Source: Pedobacter schmidteae (GTDB lineage Bacteria; Bacteroidota; Bacteroidia; Sphingobacteriales; Sphingobacteriaceae). Taken from it: 21,045 bases of DNA. Each line of letters opens with the position of its first letter. The first letter of the stretch is position 1. Of this stretch, positions 16,178 to 21,045 are shown one piece after another. The stretch spans positions 1 to 21,045 of the forward strand of contig CAMDQV010000008.1 in NCBI GenBank assembly GCA_945906015.1, written 5' to 3'. The position numbers were made by a program, and so were the translations under genes. The notes under the pieces are model-generated. The model had not been told where the DNA came from, ran no database searches, and worked only from the letters and a program-made list of their open reading frames with translations.

Positions 16178-16551
16178 GGCAATTATTGCTTTAGTTCTTT
16201 TCTTGTAAATGAGTGACTCTGAGGTAATTTGAATGCCCGGCAAAACAAATCTTTATCTTTAGCGTCTTTGCGAGCTTTCCTGTTTGGTTCAATAGTATTA
16301 AAAAATAGGGTCTCGCAGAGACGCGAAGACGCAAGTGTATAGCGGGAAAGAAATTTCCTAAATAAGGAGTAATTCTTTTTTTTTATTCAAGTAGTGAGTA
16401 AAAGATTAGTTGAATACCAAAAATCTTCAAAATTCTTATTAAATTTTATTTGGATTTGTAGAATAAAAGGGTGCGGTTCTTGATTTTCTTTACATGCGAT
16501 TCTTCAGGTTCTGCGAAAATTAATAAATTCAGCTTAGCAACAGTTTTTTAA
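16178..16551. other. Gene-free region after the AsmA-like gene
   Basis: No coding frame of any plausible length or composition is visible on either strand. It holds the interspersed inverted repeat at 16262-16324 and AT-rich sequence. No convincing terminator for the plus-strand gene is seen; the only candidate is a 4-bp TCCT/AGGA stem at 16356-16368 before a T-run. Confidence 0.6.
16262..16324. repeat. Imperfect inverted repeat with GCGTCTTTGCGAG arms
   Basis: Arms GCGTCTTTGCGAG (16262-16274) and CTCGCAGAGACGC (16312-16324) pair over 13 bases with one mismatch that is G-U in RNA, enclosing 37 nt. The right arm continues with GAAGACGCAAG, a second partial unit. I recall similar GCGTCTTTGCG sequences scattered between genes in Bacteroidota genomes, which suggests a dispersed repeat family. 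Confidence 0.55.
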
Positions 16552-16584
16552 AACAAAAAAAGCCACTTAATCTTAAGCAGCTTT
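16552..16584 (-). terminator. Intrinsic terminator of ilvE
   Basis: On the minus strand AAGCTGCTTA (16583-16574) pairs with TAAGTGGCTT (16569-16560), with two G-U pairs, around loop AGAT, and runs into TTTTTTG. It lies 23 nt past the aminotransferase stop. Confidence 0.8.
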
Positions 16585-16606
16585 GTAATAATCAAATTAA
16601 TATTCT

Positions 16607-17677
16607 TTATTGTCCCACCATATAATTCCAGCCAAATTCATCGGCTGATCTACCGTAGCGTAAGTTATTTAGCGTATTCAAAACCTTGCTTGAAAATACA
16701 CGCTTTGCAGGATCCGGAAGGGTATAAAGCGCTCCATTATGCCCAATTTCAGCAATGTGTGCTATGGTAGCAGCAGTTCCAACACCAAAGGCATCAGAAA
16801 TGCGACCTTGTTTTATTCCGGCTATGATCTCATCTACAGAAATTCTGCGTTCTTCAATAGTTACATTCCAATTTCTGGCCAATGTAAGAACGGTATCACG
16901 GGTTACACCTTTCAGAATAGTATCCCTTGTTGAAGGAGTAATTAATGTCCCATCCATCAGGAACATCACATTTGCAGCTCCTAGCTCTTCAATGTATGCA
17001 TGATCACGTGAATCAGTCCAGATTAACTGGTCAAACCCTTCTTGTGTAGCTTTTAAGTTGGGAAGCATCGCACCACCGTAATTTCCGGCAGCTTTTGCAA
17101 AACCAAAACCTCCATCACAGGCTCTTGAATAATTGGTTTCAATTTTAACTTTCAGGTTTTTCGAAAAATAAGGGCCTACTGGTCCGGTTAGAACCATATA
17201 TTTATAACTTGTTGATGGAATAACCCCCAGAAATGGATCAGTAGCAAACATGAATGGCCTGATATACAAGGAATGATTTTCTTTTCCCGGAACCCAGTCT
17301 CTGTCAAGGTCTACCAATGTAGCAATACTTTGTAAAAATGTTTCTAAAGGTAGCTCAGGCATACATAAACGTTGTGCAGAAAGGTTGAATCGTTCGCTGT
17401 TTTTATCTGGACGGAAGATTGAAACCTTGCCATTGCCATGTTTATATGCTTTGATGCCTTCAAAAAATGTTTGTCCGTAATGAAGTGCTGATATCGCCGG
17501 ATTGATACCAATTTCTCCAAAGGGAAGGATTTGGAAGTTTTTCCATTCGCCATCGCTGTAATCTGCCATGAACATATGATCGGAAAAAGTCTTTCCGAAG
17601 GGCAAATTATCGAAATCGGTTTCAGCTAAGCGTGATTTAGCAGTTTTGGTTATAAAGATATTTATTGTATCAGACAC
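16607..17677 (-). CDS. ilvE: Branched-chain amino acid aminotransferase
   Basis: 356-residue fold-type IV PLP enzyme that interconverts leucine, isoleucine and valine with their 2-oxo acids using glutamate/2-oxoglutarate. The sequence is of the longer, BCAT2-like type: FEGIKAYKHGNGKVSIFRPDKN, RLCMPELP, LYIRPFMFATDPFLGV, the PLP-binding Lys195 in FGFAKAAGNYGGAMLPN, EELGAANVMFL, and TPSTRDTILKGVTRDTV. The start is GTG at 17677, since no ATG lies between it and residue 34 and the family N-terminus aligns here. It follows the SerB-like gene by 147 bp, a gap that holds a repeat array, and ends at a clear terminator. Co-transcription with the upstream pair is possible but not certain. Confidence 0.95.
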   Translation of the reverse strand: MSDTINIFITKTAKSRLAETDFDNLPFGKTFSDHMFMADYSDGEWKNFQILPFGEIGINPAISALHYGQTFFEGIKAYKHGNGKVSIFRPDKNSERFNLSAQRLCMPELPLETFLQSIATLVDLDRDWVPGKENHSLYIRPFMFATDPFLGVIPSTSYKYMVLTGPVGPYFSKNLKVKIETNYSRACDGGFGFAKAAGNYGGAMLPNLKATQEGFDQLIWTDSRDHAYIEELGAANVMFLMDGTLITPSTRDTILKGVTRDTVLTLARNWNVTIEERRISVDEIIAGIKQGRISDAFGVGTAATIAHIAEIGHNGALYTLPDPAKRVFSSKVLNTLNNLRYGRSADEFGWNYMVGQ

Positions 17678-17750
17678 TTTGATTTTTTTTGATTTAATTG
17701 CGCAATTTAAGGATTTTTGTTCGAAAACAGTACTGAAACCTTCTTTTTTT

Positions 17751-17826
17751 AGCTTTCAGCTTTCCCCTTTCAGCTTTCGCCTTTCAGCTTTCGCCTTTTC
17801 CCTATCAGCTTTCGCCTTCCAGCTTT
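17751..17826. repeat. Tandem array of about 14-bp AGCTTTCGCCTTTC units
   Basis: Five or so degenerate copies of AGCTTTCGCCTTTC (variants with CCC for GCC and a 7-nt insertion in one unit) run up to and touch the stop codon of the SerB-like gene at 17825-17827. On the plus strand the array encodes a shadow frame (repeated LSAFAF) that I do not consider a gene. Confidence 0.75.
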
Positions 17827-19117
17827 AATAAAGAATCCTAAACTTAATAGTATGATTAATCTGCTTCAAGGCTTTCAATACTTTTTTATCATATTCATCA
17901 CTCACATCCGTGATCACATAGCCAATATTTGGATTGGTCATGAGGTACTGTCCTACAATATTAATGTGATGGTCGGCAAACACTTTATTGATCTGAGCCA
18001 TGATACCCGGCATATTTTTGTGGATATGTATCAGGCGATGTGCTCCTTTAATACGAGGAAGCTGCAGGTTCGGAAAATTTGAACTCACAAAGGTATGACC
18101 ATGATTAATAAAATTAATCATTCTTTTGGCTATAAATTCGTGGTTTCTAGGGCTGCTCTTCGGGTCATCAAAAATTACAATACCCATGTCAGTACACAGT
18201 CCGTGCGAAAGCTTAGGTTCACTCTTTCCCAGATAGCCGATGGTTTTCACTTTTACCGCGCGTTCCAGTTTTTCACGGTCCAGTATTTCGCCATTGGCTA
18301 ATAACATCATGCCTACATCGGCTACATATTTTTCTTCAAAACTTGACTTATGACGGATAGAAAAACCATCTTTCTTTAATGCTTGGACAGCCTGTTCAGG
18401 AACATCTCCGATCACTAGGCAAAGAATCCTGTTTTTGGGATAAGAAATAGCTCTTGGAAGGTTATTGACGTATAAAAATTCATCAAAACTTGGCGTAACA
18501 TGATCAGCCTTTTCAGCAACAGTTTTACGTTCAATATTTTCGGTAAAGGCGTAAAATTTCTTAATCATCCCAAATTCCTTTAGCTGGAAATCTGAATGTC
18601 CGTCGCCTATACCATAAATATCGCCTTTTAAATTCAGCTCCTTCAATAAGGTTACTTTTCCTCCTTCATTTGAAAGCGGGTTTTTTTCATCATACCCGAT
18701 GATCCTATCTTGATCATCAAAAATAAAGGTATTGGCGTAAATGTTTTCTTTTAGGATATGATAGGGGAGAACAACTGGAATAATAAATTCTTTAAATCCA
18801 CCGGATACGATCAGGGCAGATTCTGAATGTTTCTTGAAGAATGTTTTATTTCTGGAGAAGGAAGAGGACACCTTCTTTTTAAGTACTGAGATCAATTGCT
18901 TTAAATGGTCGCGGTTTGCTTCTAAAAGTCGTACCCTTCCAGTCAGGCTTTCATGGAAAGACATTTTACCCTCCATCGCTAAATTGGTCAGATCTTCAAT
19001 TTTTTTGTAGATCATTTCCCTGTCGGGATGGTTTTGTAATGAGATACGCGCTAATTCATCAAGTGCCTCCACTTGAGTAAATGTACTGTCGAAATCTATA
19101 ATGTAAAACTGCTTCAA
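17825..19117 (-). CDS. SerB-type phosphoserine phosphatase fused to a SerA remnant and ACT domain
   Basis: 430 residues in three parts. Residues 1-225 are a HAD-IB phosphatase: motif I DFDST (8-12; nucleophile Asp8, acid Asp10), motif II SGG (105-107), Lys154 in NEGGK, and motif III GDGHSD (171-176). This part should cleave phosphoserine to serine. Residues about 229-346 resemble the outer, substrate-binding part of 3-phosphoglycerate dehydrogenase, but no GxGxxG NAD motif, catalytic Arg/Glu/His set or TPHIGG segment is present. Residues 347-430 (NFPNLQLP, then LIHIHKNMPGIMAQINKVF, GYVITDV, FRILY) match the C-terminal ACT domain of SerA. Related Bacteroidota proteins I remember are about 630 residues with a full SerA, so about 200 residues are missing here. 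The frame is intact. Likely a serine-sensing phosphatase. It lies 22 bp after the epimerase gene. Confidence 0.85.
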   Translation of the reverse strand: MKQFYIIDFDSTFTQVEALDELARISLQNHPDREMIYKKIEDLTNLAMEGKMSFHESLTGRVRLLEANRDHLKQLISVLKKKVSSSFSRNKTFFKKHSESALIVSGGFKEFIIPVVLPYHILKENIYANTFIFDDQDRIIGYDEKNPLSNEGGKVTLLKELNLKGDIYGIGDGHSDFQLKEFGMIKKFYAFTENIERKTVAEKADHVTPSFDEFLYVNNLPRAISYPKNRILCLVIGDVPEQAVQALKKDGFSIRHKSSFEEKYVADVGMMLLANGEILDREKLERAVKVKTIGYLGKSEPKLSHGLCTDMGIVIFDDPKSSPRNHEFIAKRMINFINHGHTFVSSNFPNLQLPRIKGAHRLIHIHKNMPGIMAQINKVFADHHINIVGQYLMTNPNIGYVITDVSDEYDKKVLKALKQINHTIKFRILY

Positions 19118-19139
19118 TGGATTGTTGTTTAGAATATTA

Positions 19140-20105
19140 TTATTGAAAATCTCGACAAATCTCGCCGATAGAGTCTTTAATGGATTTAAATTCCAAATTT
19201 AAGGTCTTTTTAATTTTATTATTCGAATACTTTCGTTTTTTAAACGCACTGTTTGCTGTATCTTTTGTCAGGTTGAATTTTTTGCCTGTAAAGGCAGCAA
19301 TAATGCGTGTTCCCATATAGGCTAATTGCATCATCCAGGGTTTTAGGGCAATTTCAGGTGGACCTTTCTTAAAATTCAAGGCAATTTCAGTAAAAAGATC
19401 GCGATAGCTCCAGTTCTCGGCATTAATTATAAAACGTTCATCCGAAATGTCTGAATCCATTAATAAGATCATGGCTTTTGCGACATCTTCAACATGAACA
19501 TAGCCAAAACTTCCTCCCGGGTAGTATTTCAAGCCCTTTTGAATGGTTTCAAATAAGGCCCCGCTACCTTCTCTGCCTGCATTTTTACCAATAATAATCG
19601 ATGGATTCACGATTATGGTATTCAAGCCTTCGGCAGTGGCTCTGAAAACTTCCATTTCACTCTCATATTTTGAGATCGAATAGGCACTACGATCAGGAGT
19701 ATATTCCCATTGATCTTTTTCGGTGATGAACTCTTCTTTATTATTTTCGCCCAATGCTGCAACCGAACTGACATGTAAGAAGCGGGAAATATTTTTTTCA
19801 ATTGAAGCATTGAGCAGATTGACTGTGCCCTCCACATTTACCTTTTTCATTTTTTTATTATCGGCAGGGTCAAAAGATATAAATGCAGCACAATGATATA
19901 CCTTACTGATACCTTCCATGGCATCGTTTAGCGCAAAATAATCTAGGATATCGGCTTTATACCATTCAATTTTTTTTTCGTTTTTGAGCAATGCCGGAAT
20001 CACGGATGTGTCACGCATGATTGCCCTGACCTGTTCACCTTTGAATAGCAATTGTCTGATTAATTCTGAGCCTAAAAACCCGGTAGCACCGGTAACTAAA
20101 ATCAT
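19140..20105 (-). CDS. NAD-dependent epimerase/dehydratase family protein (extended SDR)
   Basis: 321-residue extended short-chain dehydrogenase. The N-terminal Rossmann motif GATGFLG is at 6-12, Asp52 in KADILD marks the adenine pocket, HVSSVAALG (111-119) carries the Ser, and YSISK (142-146) holds the catalytic Tyr and Lys. The segment YHCAAFISFDPADNKKMKKVNVEGTVN is typical of dihydroflavonol reductase/3-beta-HSD-like members. The substrate cannot be read from sequence; candidates are nucleotide sugars or small aldehydes/ketones. The gene is the first of the minus-strand group leading into the SerB-like and aminotransferase genes, divergent from the ureohydrolase gene. An exact -7 match (TACTTTTG, 20138-20131) lies 26 nt before the ATG, though no good -33 is found at the right spacing. 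Confidence 0.88.
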   Translation of the reverse strand: MILVTGATGFLGSELIRQLLFKGEQVRAIMRDTSVIPALLKNEKKIEWYKADILDYFALNDAMEGISKVYHCAAFISFDPADNKKMKKVNVEGTVNLLNASIEKNISRFLHVSSVAALGENNKEEFITEKDQWEYTPDRSAYSISKYESEMEVFRATAEGLNTIIVNPSIIIGKNAGREGSGALFETIQKGLKYYPGGSFGYVHVEDVAKAMILLMDSDISDERFIINAENWSYRDLFTEIALNFKKGPPEIALKPWMMQLAYMGTRIIAAFTGKKFNLTKDTANSAFKKRKYSNNKIKKTLNLEFKSIKDSIGEICRDFQ

Positions 20106-20130
20106 CCGGATGAATTTTTTTAAATGCTTT

Positions 20131-20175
20131 CAAAAGTAACTGAATAAACTGATATTTGCTTTGAGAATACTCAAA
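20131..20175. promoter_or_regulatory. Divergent promoter region with -7 element and small dyad
   Basis: The gap between the epimerase and ureohydrolase genes contains TACTTTTG on the minus strand (20138-20131), an exact TAnnTTTG match, and a perfect 6-bp dyad TTTGAG-AATA-CTCAAA at 20160-20175 that could bind a regulator of either gene. Function is inferred only. Confidence 0.35.
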
Positions 20176-20265
20176 AACTAATAATCTTCAGTTTTCCCAA
20201 AACATCTTTAAATTGCGGAGCTGAATATCATTATTGTTTATCAATTCACAGGAACAAAATACATT

Positions 20266-21045
20266 ATGTCATTATCCGATTTTCTAAGTCCTGTTGATTT
20301 AAATAGCCTAAGTCCTGAAGATGGTTTTTATACCAGTCATCTAGGCTTAAAAATTGAGGTTTACCAAACTGATTTTCCCGATCTGGATGACAATCAATTT
20401 GATGTGGCCCTAATTGGAGTTCTTGAAGATCGTAATTCAATAAATAATAAGGGAACAGCTAAAGCTCCAGATTTTTTTAGAAGGAAATTGTATGAGCTGA
20501 ATGAAGGCAACTATGCTACCCGTATTGTTGATCTCGGAAATATAAAGTCTGGACATCAGGTTTCAGATACTTATGTGGCATTGAAGCTGGTGGTTGCCGA
20601 GCTGATCAGGAAAAATATTGTGCCTGTTATTATCGGCGGAGGTCAGGATCTAACCTATCCGCAATTCATGGCTTATGAGGAACTCCAGCAAAAAGTAGAC
20701 CTGCTGGTTGTTGATTCCCATTTTGATCTGGATGAAAGTTTGGACGATACGATTGAGACCAATTCAGCATCCTATCTCAATAAAATATTTTCACACCAGC
20801 CTAACTTCCTGTTTAACTTTAGCAATATCGGTTATCAGACTTTCTTTGTTGATCAGGAGAGTTTAAAGGTGATGGATAAACTTTACTTTGATGTTCATCG
20901 CCTGGGCGACTTCACAAATAATGTAAGTACAGCAGAACCGATCATCCGAAATGCAAATATGATCAGCTTTGATATTTCAGCGATCAGGTCTTCGGATGCA
21001 GTCGGAAATGGAAATGCGAGTCCCAATGGTTTTTACGGGGAAGAT
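20266..21045 (+). CDS. Formimidoylglutamase-like ureohydrolase, partial at the right edge
   Basis: The first 260 codons of a ureohydrolase-superfamily protein; it is open to the last base without a stop, and relatives I remember are about 380-390 residues. ATG at 20266 is the first in frame. The arginase-fold motifs are recognisable but altered. GGGQDLTYPQ (124-133) replaces GGxHS, so the metal-binding His is Gln. VVDSHFDLD (148-156) keeps Asp150, His152 and Asp154. SFDIS (234-238) keeps Asp236 but has Ser at the second Asp of SFDxD. The family usually hydrolyses a guanidino or formimino group at a binuclear manganese site; formimidoylglutamase acts in histidine breakdown. Loss of two ligands leaves activity doubtful. 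No other histidine-utilisation gene is in the window. Divergent from the epimerase gene. Confidence 0.8.
   Translation, partial: MSLSDFLSPVDLNSLSPEDGFYTSHLGLKIEVYQTDFPDLDDNQFDVALIGVLEDRNSINNKGTAKAPDFFRRKLYELNEGNYATRIVDLGNIKSGHQVSDTYVALKLVVAELIRKNIVPVIIGGGQDLTYPQFMAYEELQQKVDLLVVDSHFDLDESLDDTIETNSASYLNKIFSHQPNFLFNFSNIGYQTFFVDQESLKVMDKLYFDVHRLGDFTNNVSTAEPIIRNANMISFDISAIRSSDAVGNGNASPNGFYGED

Noticed and set aside
15820..16243. Minus-strand open frames opposite the end of the AsmA-like gene
   Set aside because: They are antisense shadows of a long coding frame with low-complexity content and no motif.
16384..16416. TATTCAA / TTGAATA inverted repeat
   Set aside because: Seven-base AT-rich arms with a 19-nt loop are expected by chance in this composition.
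17646..17828. Plus-strand 60-codon frame with repeated LSAFAF
   Set aside because: It is produced by the 14-bp tandem array and has no independent support.

Overview
The window is an AT-rich chromosomal segment of a Bacteroidota bacterium, most likely Sphingobacteriales (Pedobacter/Sphingobacterium-like). The evidence is the set of protein families (a macroglobulin-like protein with a TonB plug, Bacteroidota-type LptE and SecG, a GroEL with a GGM tail), candidate promoters of the TTTG / TAnnTTTG type, and the near absence of Shine-Dalgarno sequences. It is mostly housekeeping DNA. I see no prophage, insertion sequence, CRISPR array, rRNA or tRNA.

Layout. (i) 1-4625, minus strand: a tightly packed unit running from a secreted MG2/TonB-plug protein to a delta3,delta2-enoyl-CoA isomerase to a 2,4-dienoyl-CoA reductase. 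The two enzymes are the auxiliary pair needed to oxidise unsaturated fatty acids. Behind them lies a broken RidA-family gene (1-235) that runs off the left edge. (ii) 4793-6741: dCTP deaminase (minus), divergent from a 4'-phosphopantetheinyl transferase that overlaps lipB by 11 nt (plus); both plus-strand enzymes work on or with acyl carrier protein. (iii) 6742-7299: a gene-free stretch filled by three imperfect copies of a compound repeat rich in CTACCTCATACTTC-like units. (iv) 7300-14217, minus strand: miaB, a sigma-54-type AAA+ activator, lptE, a TPR protein and secG (with a strong terminator), then groES-groEL from its own promoter (also with a terminator). Two short perfect palindromes overlap predicted promoter -7 regions, one before the AAA+ gene and one before groES. 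(v) 14378-16177, plus: a large membrane-anchored, AsmA-like protein of unknown function. (vi) 16607-20105, minus: an NAD-dependent epimerase-like SDR, a SerB phosphatase fused to a SerA remnant lacking its NAD domain, and a branched-chain aminotransferase. (vii) 20266 to the right edge, plus: the first 260 residues of a formimidoylglutamase-like ureohydrolase with altered metal ligands.

The points most worth following up are the SerB-SerA fusion that keeps the regulatory ACT domain but has lost the dehydrogenase core, the decayed ridA copy, the promoter-overlapping palindromes, the ureohydrolase with two substituted metal ligands, and the repeat clusters. No complete new defence or mobile system is visible.
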